Source: Clarireedia homoeocarpa
Taxonomy: Eukaryota; Ascomycota; Leotiomycetes; Helotiales; Rutstroemiaceae
DNA: 64,000 nucleotides
Direction of reading: 5' to 3'
Assembly: GCA_001465935.1 (NCBI GenBank)
Contig: LNKV01000020.1
Coordinates: forward strand, 1,371,252 to 1,435,251
This document shows, in pieces, positions 30,460 through 42,310 of the stretch; positions within the stretch are counted from its first letter, which is position 1; each line of letters begins with the position of its first letter. The notes below the pieces were generated by a model. It worked only from the letters and a program-made list of their open reading frames with translations. It did no database searches and was not told where the DNA came from. The translations under genes and the position numbers were made by a program.

Positions 30460-32377
30460 TTAGTTCATAGAACCCCCACTCCTATTACCTCCAATTAGTC
30501 CGGCCATTTCCAATAACGCCCTATCAGCTTCAATATCACCCGTTCCAAGATTGACTTTCCTTCTAGCTTCAGCTTCTCTCTCTTCCCAAGCCCATCTTGC
30601 CCTTTGCTGCTCTGCTTCCTCGTCCCCTCCGCAACCCCAGACTTCCAGGCTTTCGATTTCGAAGCGGTCCTGAAAATCATTCCGCCGAGTCTCGCTATTG
30701 TGGAACGCTCCTCCTCCTGAGGTATAATTATGCGTGAAGACTCCAAACTCAAAGGATGAGTCTAGATAAAGTGAGACCGCTCCAAGATTGACATGAGTAG
30801 ATAGCCCAGCTGTCTGCTTGGGTTTGGGATGCGGGCATCCAAAGGACAGGCACGGATTTGCAGAGGGTGGTTTGGAGAATGCTACATAGTCCTTATTAAT
30901 GACGGACGCGTGGAAGACCTCATGGACAGGTTCCAGTTGAAAGAGTAGTGTGTCTGTTTCTCCAAAGCATTCTTTATGAGTTTGACGCCACGGCTGGGAG
31001 AGATAGACTCCGTAAACGACCCTTGACGATTTACTGCTGTTGGGCAATCGTTTTGGTGGTAATGTATCAGCAAAAAACCTTTCTGGACCACTGGCTGGTG
31101 AGTCATCTATTCTATTTCCAGATACCAATAGTATGGTTGGGGCTCTCCAGTTGAAGACTCTTGTCTCGAAACTGCCCATGGAAAAACCAGCATCACCACC
31201 GGAATAGAGCAATCTCAATCTTCTAAAAAGCCTCTCCTTAGGCAAGAAGAAAGAAAGCTGCGACAGAACATTAAGATCCAAGATTTCACCTATTTGAGGC
31301 AGAAGTGGTTGATCCATTTGTGCATTCAATGGGGGCGGGGGTACTGCTTCAGACGGATCTTTTCGTTTGGTGAAGTCAATGTTCTTAGAGAACAAGAAAT
31401 GCTCGAACAGCGGGTTGAAACCGTTGAACATAAAAGGTAGCGAGACGGGTATCACAGTGTTGAATTGATGTATTTTGACACCTGGGAATTTCTCCACGTT
31501 CACAAAAGCTGCAAGTATATTGTCCGCCGTTCTTCGAAGGCTCTCGAGCTGTTCGCTGGCTAGTCTTTCGGTATGGTGGGCCGGACTTTCCTGAATACCC
31601 AACGGGGATATCAACAAAAGAAGCATGATCAATTTTTTGAGGTTGTCTGATGGAATAGTGGCTTGAGCTATGGGTGCATCGCCATGTCGAAATACGTCAA
31701 TCGCATCAAGCGACTCAAGAGCGGCTAAAGCAAGGTCATCGTCATCTTCCTCCTCATCGTCGTTCGCGGCCTGATCAACGGCAAATCCTTGGACATGGCT
31801 CCTCATCGTATCGCCTGCACTTGCTCTCATCCCTTGCTCTTCCGTTGCACTGTCGCCTTTGAAATCATTGTCAAGCCCAGCTCGTGATCCTCTTCTATCG
31901 TAAACAGCTAAACTTCGAAATAATAGCTTCGTCCTGTCTCTGCTACCTTTCTTCAGTACTCTTTGGTATCTCTCTGTCATAATCACAACTACCATTATCA
32001 TTTGTTCGAATCCCAAAACAGCCGGCGCATCTTGACCGAAAGGGAAAGCCCCTAGGTAGGATACCATTTGAAAGATGATTGATGATACGCCGAGGATGTC
32101 CGGAATTTCCAAAAATCGAGCAACAGTATCCTCTTTAAGATATGCGACTCCATCTTGGTGATCTGCCAAGCTCCGAAAGACGTCTTGGAATGAATACAGC
32201 TCAAGAGAGGTAAAGCATCGTTTCGCAAACTTTCGAGCCTGCAAAGGGGAGTCAGTGTTGGAAGCTAGAAGCTGGAAGTTGAAGGAGGGGTAGCGTAGAT
32301 CGCAAACTTACCAACTCATGGCTCAACTGCTCCGTTGTTACATGCCTTGCGCTATTACCTGATTGACCCTGTCCCAT
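30460..32377 (-). CDS. RTC5: Rtc5-like TLDc-domain protein
   Basis: Exons 32312-32377 and 30460-32238 encode 614 residues. The first exon gives MGQGQSGNSARHVTTEQLSHEL, and the second continues ARKFAKRCFTSLELYSFQDV. An EF-hand-like helical region (about 25-180), an acidic linker (DDEEEDDDD) and a C-terminal TLDc domain (about 340-580: LPPKRLPNSS, SRVVYGVYLSQPWRQ, CFGETDTLLFQLEP, LGAVSLYLDSSFEFG, FHNSETRRNDFQDRFEIESLEVWGC) match fungal Rtc5. TLDc proteins regulate V-ATPase assembly. Gly2 and Ser6 fit an N-myristoylation signal, so membrane attachment is likely. The gene is intact. Confidence 0.92.
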
Positions 32378-34193
32378 ATTTTTGATTTAGCAAGATCATT
32401 GATATGACCCTGTCACTGTTGTTTGCATGATGCCTTCGCGAAAGCAACGTTTGATTAATAACAGAATCAGAGGGCAAACAGACAGTGAGGACGCGAATAA
32501 CGGCGCGCTTACATAAGGCCAAGCCTCGGCACAACTCCAGAAGCTCTGGAAGGATTCGCGTCCTGACAAGCATTTACACAAGATTACAGACAATGGTATA
32601 GATGTGCTTCGCTATTGCGATCCTATTGCTGTGATAAATTGGTGGTAGGCCGGCCCCGAACTCTGGGTGCAACTCCTCCAAACACAGCCATTAGGCTCAC
32701 TTGTATGCTTCGAAGCAAGTGCTTTCTAAGCTTCGCAACCACACCTCTTATTCCAAATCTGGGACTATATGAGTACATTCATGCTTCAATGAATGCCTAT
32801 AAAGCTGCGGAAGTTCATCCATCGGCTGAAACCTTTAGCATTGGTTTGCTGTGTATCCAACCTGGTAACAAAGAAGCTTGCTTTTGTGGAAGGCTGACTT
32901 GGCTGTACATGGTCGTCTAGCTCTGATTCAAGTATATACGCCATCAACAGAGCTCCTCAATCCGTTGGCAATCTGTTATACCGTGCGAGGTCACTGCAAA
33001 TGAGGTTGCAGAATCATATGAAGTATTTAGGCGATGTGATATCCATGTGCTGTACCATACTACTGAGTGCTGCTGCACAGATGATACTGATCCAACATCA
33101 CGAATAGTTTGGCGATAATAATGAAATTCATGGCTTGGACCATTTTTAAAGACTCTTCTTTTGGGTCTCCACTGCCATCTTCGATTAAAAGCTGCTCATC
33201 TTCTTGTCTTGATATACTTTTGATCTCTTTCCACAGTTCATAATGAAGGCTGTCGGAAACTTGGAAGCGTGGAAGTTGCAAAGGCCAATGAGTCCCGCTT
33301 CCGACCAGGCCATCCCAAGATCAGAGTCGTAGCGGCGGGCTTGTATGGGAATCCTTGGGTATATATGTCGTGGTATATGGGTGGAGGTATTTCGGTAGCA
33401 AAGTGGCTAGTGTGCGATCTTGCACCAACAATTAGCAATTTGACTGTGTCATTGCAAAGATTATTTGCAATTGGATTTGGATCCCTGTACTATACCCCCC
33501 ACCCCTCCCAAGAACAGGGGTTAAATGTCTAGGTGGCAAGACGCAGCAAAAAATAACCTTTGTGCTTGGGGGGTATAGTACTTCGTAGAGAGTTAGGCCA
33601 TTTTGTACTACTAAAGTATGTAAATCTAGCCAAGAGCAAGATGACATGTGGGGAAGGAGCTGTTCCGGATGGTCCGGTTGGTGAAGACATGGTGCTTGGG
33701 AGGGGAATCCCAGATCTGCTTATCAAGATTTCTCCCGTCCCTGGCAGTATGCTATCCTATCATGATCATGAATGATGATGCGGTTGTGGGTGGCTATTGT
33801 CTTTTGGTCATCTCATAGTGTTGTACCTGTACAGCTACCGAACAGACGAATGACCGCTTTGGAATAAGTTCTTCAGTAACATGCTACTCCATTGGCAAGA
33901 CACTGTCACCAAGTGATTCAAGTTTAGGACATTGGTAAGGTGTGAAAACGAGCTACATTTCCATATCTAGGTATCGAAACTAAACCAAGTGAAAGTATGA
34001 CTATTCTCATCTTTCTAAAACCCAGGCAAATCATGCCATCCCATTTGCAAACCAAACCCAATATTCGCCCGATCAGATCCCAAAGTTGATCATATTCATG
34101 CCATAGCAAAATGCCCCATAGACTGCCGTCTAATCCTCTCCACACCCGAAGAAAACCTGCCTAATAGAACCCGAAAAACACGACGACCAGAAT
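32378..34193. other. Gene-poor interval
   Basis: No protein family was recognised in any frame. The one structured feature is the small inverted-repeat unit at 33487-33581. Confidence 0.5.
33487..33581. repeat. 95-bp unit with perfect 15-bp inverted ends (possible mini-MITE)
   Basis: GTACTATACCCCCCA at 33487-33501 is exactly mirrored at 33567-33581, with a 65-bp spacer. If the outer GTAC copies are target duplications, the terminal repeat is TATACCCCCCA. No reading frame is inside. Confidence 0.6.
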
Positions 34194-34525
34194 CTAGTTG
34201 TCACGTGCTCTCAAGAGGAAGAGTCGTTGTCTGTCCTCGGCGTACTCGTTTGGTCGGAATTTTTGTTTGATTTGGTTGACGGCGGAGTCGCTAGTGACAG
34301 GAGCGAGTTGGAGGAATGGGTTTGGGCCTTCGGCGGAGGCGACCGTGGGGGTGGTGTCGGCGGAGCTGCCGTTTAGCACGAGCCAGGGGCTGGAGGAAGA
34401 GGAAGATGATGCTGTTGAGGAGGTAGAGTTGGCGCGGTCTGGATTGGTTTATTAGCAGATGTTCAGGAAATGGTAGATATGAGTGTTAGCTTACCAAGAC
34501 GGGCTTGTTGAGTGTAGGAAGACAT
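34194..34525 (-). CDS. Small uncharacterised protein, two exons
   Basis: Exons 34495-34525 and 34194-34438 (56-bp intron, GTAAG...CCAG) join in frame to 91 residues starting MSSYTQQARLDRANSTSS. A serine-rich stretch precedes SPWLVLNGSSADTTPTV and a charged C-terminus (NQIKQKFRPNEYAEDRQRLFLLRARD). Clean splice signals, coherent coding composition and a Ser-rich start make this a credible gene, but I do not recognise a named domain. No signal peptide or membrane segment is visible, so a soluble intracellular protein is likely. Confidence 0.65.
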
Positions 34526-37500
34526 AGTGATTTTTGGTTGGTTGATGGAAAGTTGTGGTTGAGGATTAAAGTAGATATGCGTTTGCTTGATTGTATTGTA
34601 TTGCTGGTCTTTCTGATGTGTGATGATTGAGATGAAGATGAAGATGAAAATGCCGAATGAGGAGTAGAAAGAAGACAAACACCACAGATTATATACTTCT
34701 TGACCACCCTCGCCCCTCCCTCACCTGTCTCTCACCTCAAGCCGCATGCTGTAAGGAGATTGTATTTTGGTATCTTGGAGTTCTTGGAGTGTCTGACAAG
34801 TCTAGGCAGGGCCGAGCAAAACATTGGCAAATGGGCACACAGCTTCAGCCAAGAAGGGTAACAACAGGACTGCCAAGAGATTCCTCGTAGCCGCGAAATG
34901 CACACTTAAGATGTACGCCAAGAAAGATTATCAGCGAGCGAATCTTCCACGAGGGGGGGGGCACGTACTCCGTTGTATGGATTTGGCATGCTTGCTTACG
35001 CAGACCTCCCCGGTTTTCCTCCCACGCCTCCCCACGCCTCCCACGCCTCCCACGTCTCCCACGTCTCCCCCACCAAGTAGAACTAAGGACAAAAGATACA
35101 TGGCGGAGTTCGGAGTTACACCAAAATAATAAGGCCAAGCTGGAATTCATCTGCCAAGTTCCATATGAAATTCCTTGGCTTCCAAAGCCCTTCCGCAAAT
35201 ACTACACGTTCTCTCCAATGTTTCTCAAATCCATGTACGCAGGATGTGCCGTTGAGGAAAGAAATGGCCTGTAACACGCTGTGTTCCGGCCAAGCAATAC
35301 ACAGGGTCTTACAAGCGACCCGAGCCGCCAAACTATTTCGGGAACTTACACTGTAACCCATACAAGTAAATAAAACCGTGCTCCGCAAACTTCTTAGCAC
35401 TCCGCTATATTACTTTTGCGGTAGAAAGGAGAAAGATCTCTTGCTTGGCATGCACCGATTTGTATGATAAGAGAGATCTCGGCCTGTTCCGCTACTGTTT
35501 TATTATTGCTTATGTGAAGATCTGTGGTGCACTTAGCACTTGCCAAGCACAATGCATGAGCAACTACTGCCGGTATTGCAGTAGCTTCGCCGCAAAATTG
35601 GCAAGTCTGAGGGCGATGACTCTGAAGGAATCTATGGGCCAAGCTTATTTGGACGGATGGATTAATGTTTCCTCTAGGAAAATGCTGTTATTTCGATCGA
35701 CACAGCCTTCAGGTCAAGTGACCTCTGGCTAAGAAACCCATAAGCACAAGAATAGGCTCTATTGATTCGTGATGTTTGATCTTCAAGCGCAAGCCTGTAA
35801 CACCCAAGAAAATACAATTACACTCTCACTATGGAGATCCTCTTCGCTGTCCCCTATCTATTGGCTGGCGAGTGCTATCCCCCCGGTTTGTGGGGTGTGG
35901 TATAGTAATCTGATATCAGACTTATGGAGATTTTATGTTGCGATAAAGTTGTCAGGCGTTGTACGAAATTGGGGAAGTCTCTGAACACTGCCTCCAACCA
36001 CGCGGTACCAAACATCTTGATGCTTTCTCCCTTGGGTACGTAAATGCTTATGGGGGATGAGGGTACTCGGTGGGCGGTCAGCACGTCGTGTCACCTTTCC
36101 ACTCCGGTCTTCCGTGAGATAGCAGTAGATGAATGGGCACAATTTGATGCTGAACATCCATCAATCTCCCCGCCTCGCCCCTACATACTTTCTATCAAAT
36201 CATTGTTACATTTAACTAGAGTAGTTGTTGCAGCTCAGCCCTCAAGGTCAACTGACCTGGAACAGGCATTACGATGTCCGGCGATTCATTCAGATCAATC
36301 AGTATCGAGCAAATGATTGCATCCCTTCCATCGCTATCCTAATGCTCCAAGCCTCTCACACAATACACACTACGTATATCGAAATGCGAAACTATCATTT
36401 CCACCAAGCCTTGGCGTCTAAGATTGAAATACTAAGAAAATAAATTACGGGGCTTTCGGCACTGCAGTTAGACATGTACCGCTTCCAAGCCGCTGGCGTA
36501 CAGAAAACGGTGCCGTGACTTCACCGCATTTGAATTTTTATGTCAACAGTATATGTAACAGTCGCTGACATCATTGGCTGGCTATCTAGTTAGCCAAGCA
36601 GCGGTGGAGTTCGCACAAATCCCTTTGCTGCAGATGATCCCCGGCAAATCATCATTGTAAGAAGCTTAACGGCAAGACTAAAGGACACAATCCTCTCTTT
36701 GATGGGCAAAAGCTGATCAGGAAACGGAGTCGCATGTCTCCGAAAAAAAAAAAAGAAGAAGAAGAAGAATTCTTTTTAGGAAAAATAAAATAAAAAAATA
36801 AAAAGCGTAGCCATGGAACTCCGGATACTCCGCAACTCCATCAGCAGAAAATGTTGTCTGTCTTCATGACCATCAAAACGGAGTCAGAATAAATGGACGA
36901 ACAGCATTCGCGCGCTTCTCATCGGTCATAGAAGAGGAGGGCCGAAGGATTCTTGCGTCAGCATCGGGTAATGTGCGAAATTCAACGAGGGGCACAATAT
37001 CGCAGGTGGTCGCCAGCTGTCTCGCGCGCCTTGCACTTCGATTGGAACTCGATGCTATCACGAATACGAGCGAATGCGAGATACACAAATCAGGTCTGTG
37101 TATTCGTTTCGTGCAGTGACGCTGCGTTCTGAACCCCACACATGTGCTGGCTGCGAGTCATCCATGAAGCCACATGTCCAGTCCACATCCCACATTGAAG
37201 AAAGAAAGACATATTCAACGTGCTAAGACATTTCTACTAATGATGCAGGATATGAGTCGCAATGAAGCCAAAGGATTATCCCACGATATCTGGTACTTGC
37301 TTACAGGCAGCGCTTATGGCCGGAGCATTGCTCACGGCGAGACTTCTGTACGATGCAAGCGCTCTCTGACTTAGAGTTGTCAAATACCTGACTCTCAGGA
37401 TATCATGAGCTACGCTGGTAGCTGCGCCATCTCTGTAACAAATGTCTCTGAATACTGGGCGAGCCGACCTTGATGCACTTGCAACGAACGAACAACGGCG

Positions 37501-38484
37501 CACGCCTGACGGCCGACCAATTATCGAAAATATTCCATGCATTCTGTACGCCCGGATAAGTTTTGAGATTGGCACCAAGTTGCGAAGGTGAGGCAGAGGT
37601 TTCGCATAGTTGTGGAACAGCCTTCGTACACTGTTAAATCGAATATATGGAGGAAAGAAAGCTCAAGGCCCATTGTGAGAGAAGATAGTCGTACACTGAC
37701 AGACACAAGATATTTGATTTCCAATCAAGTCATGGGCCGGTATTCAAGTGAGTGCCTGAAGAAGATATCGGGAAATATCGGATTCAACGGACCGAATAAT
37801 GCTGTCTTCGGTATAATGGCATCCGTCTCATCAAATAAGAACAAGTCGAGTGCTCAAGGTACCACTCTCTGCTTGTATTCGGTTTCTTCTTTTGGAAATC
37901 GCTTGCCTACAATATTAGGTATCCGGATCACTGATTCTACCACCCGCCGCCTACTCACTCTGCTCCAAAGCTTCCCATCCAGTACAAATACCAGCACGAC
38001 CAACACCACTTCCAACATCTTCTCAACTCAACCTCATTTCATCAGACAACCAACCAAACATCTAAATCTAACTCCAACTTCCCACAAATTCCCTCCCATT
38101 TCATAAAGCCCTCCTTTCAATCCCCTACGACAAAACCTCTCCCAAATTCTTATGACCTCGCTTACCCATTTACCCATATTAACCCCTGACCACGCGACTC
38201 ACTTTCCTTCGGATACCGCTGCCGTATTCCCTATTCCCTGTTTACCCCGGATTATCTCAGATGATTTCCTACTTTTCTAATATGCCAGGTTACGGAACCA
38301 TTCAATGTTGGAATTTGCGGTTCGGAAGTTGCGTATAACCTGGGGTTTCCCCGGGATGGGAATGGGAAGGTGATCTATCTCATTGCTTTACGCAGTTTTT
38401 TCTCCACTACTTCATACTGGGGTTGAAGATCAATTTCGAAATCAGAGGGATAATTTCAAGTATTAAGTTAGAGGAATAAAGAAA
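34526..38484. other. 4-kb gene-poor stretch with simple repeats
   Basis: No recognisable coding family was seen; the longest frame (37588-38106) has no motif. It contains a CCCACGCCT minisatellite at 35021-35071, an A-run with GAA repeats at 36745-36770 and (GAAGAT)n near 34632-34652. This could hold an unrecognised lineage-specific gene or old repeats. Confidence 0.5.
35021..35071 (+). repeat. CCCACGCCT/CCCACGTCT minisatellite
   Basis: About five to six tandem 9-10-bp copies; the later copies differ by C to T. Confidence 0.85.
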
Positions 38485-39355
38485 ATGCATCTCTCAAACG
38501 TTCTCCTTACTTTTGCTCTGCTCCTCTTTCATGTGCGTGCCTCGCCATTGGCTTATTCGGGATACGATGCGAGAGATACGACACAGAAGCAGTATAACCG
38601 CACGACTACGTGTTTAAGTAGTTATTTTGGAGGCTGTTGCACTATAGATGAATATGGTCTTTATACCGGCTGTGTGTTTATTTTCTACCCGTTCCTTCCC
38701 TACCCTCCTCCCCCATTCCCATTTCCCTTACCAACCCCAACCTCTACTAACCCCCTCTCTTCACAAAAACAGGCATCAACGCTACCCTCGCCGCTACAAA
38801 CGTCCCCTGGACTGGCATACCCACCACCCAAACAGCCAATACATGGGCTTGTCTCAACCCTGCTGCTGACGGCCAGATCAAAGTCGTCGGTTGTTGTAGC
38901 TGGGAGTGGAGTTGGGTATGTTTTTCTTCTCTTCCCTCTCCATTTCTCTCTTCCTTCTCATTCTTTCTCACTCTTCCCCCCACTCTCTTTCTCCCTCCTT
39001 CCCCCATTCTTTTTCCTCTCCCTTCCCCCATTCTCTTTCCCCTCCCTTCCCCATCTCCCCTTTCCCCCATCTCCGCTCCGCACAAGCAAACCGATCAAAC
39101 ACCTAACGATATATACCCATCACACAACACACCGACCAACCATACACCATAACACATAAACCCACATTAACACAGCTAACCAAAAAACCCCCACAGACCA
39201 ACATAACCTACGAAAACGGCGTCACAGTCCCGGTGCTGCAGAAATCGATGGCGTGTACGGCGAGTAATGCGGATGTAAGTAAGGTTCGAAGAGAGCAGCG
39301 GGATGAGAAGGGGGTGGATAAGAAGAGGAGGAGGAGTGCTGGAGCTTGGTGGTAA
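38485..39355 (+). CDS. Secreted eight-cysteine protein with a hydrophobin-type cysteine order
   Basis: Exons 38485-38671, 38773-38915 and 39197-39355 encode 162 residues. A signal peptide (MHLSNVLLTFALLLFHVRAS) is followed by exactly eight cysteines in the order C-CC-C-C-CC-C: TTTCLSSYFGGCC, YTGC, TWAC, VVGCC and SMAC. Spacings are x7, x10, x25, x13 and x25. The order is that of hydrophobins, small secreted proteins that coat fungal surfaces, but the spacing fits neither class I nor class II exactly. The basic C-terminal tail (about 25 residues, ending KKRRRSAGAWW) is also atypical. Possible N-glycosylation sites are NRT, NAT and NIT. It may be a divergent hydrophobin or another cysteine-rich secreted protein or effector. 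The second intron is long (281 bp) and pyrimidine-rich. Confidence 0.75.
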
Positions 39356-39858
39356 AGGAGGAGGTAGGGGAAGATGAGAAGGAATGGGGGGAGGAGAATT
39401 TGGGGGCGGGTTAGGGGAGGATCTAGATTGATAGTAATTGCGAGGGGGGATTGACTAAGGGGTATGGTAGGGGCTGGTGGTAGAGGGAAGTTTGGGGAAG
39501 ATATCTGGTTCTAGCGGGATGTTGTGGGGTTTTGAGTGAACTAAGAGTGGCTATGACGATTTACTGGCTAGAATCAGTTTCGAAAATGGTGTTGAATCGC
39601 GTGAAGAACGAAAATACTTTCCTTCAGTTTTGTGGCCACTCAGGAATTCCATAGTTCTTCAAGAGAGAGACATAGAAGCTTATATGAACACTTTGAAACC
39701 CTATACAAGCGGATCATATGTGTTGTGGGATTATGTTCTAAAATTCTCTACGTCTATCTAACTGAGTGGTGTGTACCGTACCAATCTATTGTACCACAAG
39801 GAACACCAATAAATACACTACACGCAGCCCACTCCCTGCCGCCGCTCCTATCATCCAA
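39356..39858. other. Convergent intergenic region, G-rich
   Basis: G-rich plus strand from 39356 to 39530; no gene recognised. Confidence 0.5.
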
Positions 39859-41841
39859 CTAATATGCAGTCTTCCACCCAAACCACGACTGCAACTTCAC
39901 AAACCTCTGCACCGGTCTCGTCGCCCTCCTCCACCTCCACCAAGCCAGTCCTGCCCCCAACACAACCGGACTCGTCAAAGCGCCCACCAACCCCACTACG
40001 ATTAATCTCCCTTGTCTCTTACTCTTCTTCACAATCTCAGAGTATCTCTCGTTCCCAAAACTCACCCGCGAATACTTCGTTTGCCAGCCCAGACGCGGTA
40101 CATACACGCTGAGGGTCTCTTCCAGCCACTTGCGGAGTTTGTAGACAGGCGAGATGACCGAGGCGCGCATTTCTGTATAGTTTTCGAGTGCGAGATCGTT
40201 GATTGCGTGGGCGTCGGGTTGTCGGGTGCGGGAGTATTCTTGGAGGGCGAGGGCGCGGTTGTGAGATGGGGATGAGGTGGAGGTTAGGGTTGGGGAGAGG
40301 TGTTTATCGAGAATGGAGTAGAGGACGCGTACATCTTCGAGACCGGCGTTCATGCCTTGGCCGTAGAAAGGCACCATAGCGTGAGCGGCGTCGCCAAGAA
40401 TGACAACTGAATCAGAGTAGTGGTATGGTTGGCATTTTATACTTATGAGGGGAAGGTGAGGGTTCTTGGTGAATGATTTTATTAGAGATGTTTGATCGAT
40501 TAGTCCGGTTACACCTGGAAAGTGTTCGTCGAAAAACGATGGCAGTTTATTCGGGTCTTCTTCTAATATGCAGAAGTAGTGTGAAGGCATGAACAGTGTG
40601 CATGTAAATGAACCATCCTACATTCATTAGTATTTAAACACCAGTGTTGGAAAGAATATGTACCGTGCTCGGTATAGCTATGAACATGAATTCCTTTCCA
40701 GGCCAAATGTGTAGATGATTTGGCGAAATTTTAAAAATGGAATTAGGGTCATCACTGGTTTTGGCGGAAGGGTCAATAGTGAACTCGCACCATAAAGTGT
40801 CGATATAGGTTTGCTGGTAGTCCATTTGGAGATATTTCATCAAGTGGAATCGTGTCGCGGAATGAGCTCCATCTGCGCCGATCAAGAAGTCGAAATCAAC
40901 TTCGATTTCTTGATCTCGAACATCCACAGACCATTTCATTGATTTTCCGCCTGAAACTTCAAACCACGCCTTTCGAGATCTGAAATCTGCGCCAGTCAAT
41001 TTATGGCTGAAGTGAAATTTGACGTTAGGCATTGATTCAAGGTCATTGAGCAACCGCTTGTTCAGATCCCCTCGATCAACTGCAAAGATAGCCTAGAAGA
41101 GTCAGCAAAAGCTGGAAAGCGCAATTAAGAGTTTAATACCCTTCCATGAACGTCATAGTCCTGTGACTGTTCGTAAATTTCCCCTGTCGTTGATACACCA
41201 TGAATCATTCTGCCTCTCATAGGTATAGCTTCTTTCATAACGCTCTCCAGAAGCTCTGTACGGCCAGATTGTCTCATGGCATTTATACCCCGCTCCGATA
41301 GAGCCAAGTTGATGGATTTGGTGAAGTTTAAAGGCGTGGTGGAAGGATCACGAAGATCTAAAGCAGGGTTAGCGAGGATGCTCGAACATATTGGGTGACG
41401 TTTGTAGTTTGCGCCGAGAGAGATCCTGCTCAGGGGAACGAAATATAACAGACACCCGACCCATCATAGATAGTATTATGTTCGAAGAAGCGAACGCTGA
41501 TGACAAAAAGACTCCAAATGTGATTCCACGTAACAGTTTGTGCAGAGCATACATCATGTGATTTCGACGGAATGTCCAATAATACGACCTCGAGATCGAA
41601 GTTTCGCATTTGAGCGACCATATCACTAGATATAATACTGACTCAAGCATCCCAAGCCCAGTAGAAGTGTGCGCCGCGACACCAATCAACCATATGCAAA
41701 ATAAAAAATGTTGCGCTCACCACTTCGCAGCTCGTAGATCTCGACATCGTCTCCCCGTTGTGCTGCATACAGTGCGGCTAAAGCTCCCACGGGACCGGCC
41801 CCAATCACAATAGTCTTCTGTCTTGAAGTTTTTTTGCCCAT
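39859..41841 (-). CDS. BNA4: Kynurenine 3-monooxygenase
   Basis: An FAD/NADPH enzyme that hydroxylates kynurenine to 3-hydroxykynurenine on the route from tryptophan to NAD. Exons 41721-41841, 41140-41357, 40664-41092 and 39859-40617 give 508 residues. Exon 1 has the FAD fold IVIGAGPVGALAALYAAQRG. Later come INLALSERGINAMR, AIFAVDRGDLNKRLL, DFLIGADGAHSATR, HLHIWPGKEFMFIAIPS and VVILGDAAHAMVPFYGQGMNAGLEDV. The extreme C-terminus has a hydrophobic helix (LIVVGLVGALTSPVVLGAG) flanked by arginines, the outer-mitochondrial-membrane anchor expected for this family. All four exons join in phase, and the first intron is long (363 bp). The gene is intact. Confidence 0.96.
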
Positions 41842-42310
41842 TATCGCGAGTTTCTCAGGTGAGAAAAAAAAAGAAATTTTCTCCGGAATTATTCAAGAAG
41901 AAAATATAAATTTCATCCGGGCTTCCATGGATGTTTCATTATGTTATATCGAGGGGGGGCTCGAGCGACTTAGAAATTTAATTACTAAAAACACGCCCAT
42001 CCCACCAAGCTAGACCTTTATCAGACACCGCTGAGGCAGAAAATCTTCCGGGCTAAACTAGCTGGCCATCTTTGCTTGCGCCTTTCCTAGAACCTCGTCT
42101 TATTTTTTGGGGAGGATCCTGAAATACAGCTGGCGAGACAAACTTCACGCATCACGATACCAACACATTTCTTTCTCGCTCGTGGCATAAGACCAGAAGT
42201 GGGTTCGTTATTGCGTGAATAGTAAGCTCTTACCCTACTTCACCAGCAAGCCCAAGCAAGCCATCCTCGAATCCGAAGCTCGAACCCACGGACCCCTCTC
42301 TCTCTCAATC
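41842..42310. promoter_or_regulatory. Divergent promoter region of BNA4 and MAP1
   Basis: 469 bp between two outward-facing starts. It is AT-rich near 41880-42000; no specific factor site is claimed. Confidence 0.45.

Noticed and set aside
37588..38106. 172-codon plus-strand frame as a gene
   Set aside because: No motif, no splice or start context, and a Ser/Thr/Pro-rich end typical of random open sequence.
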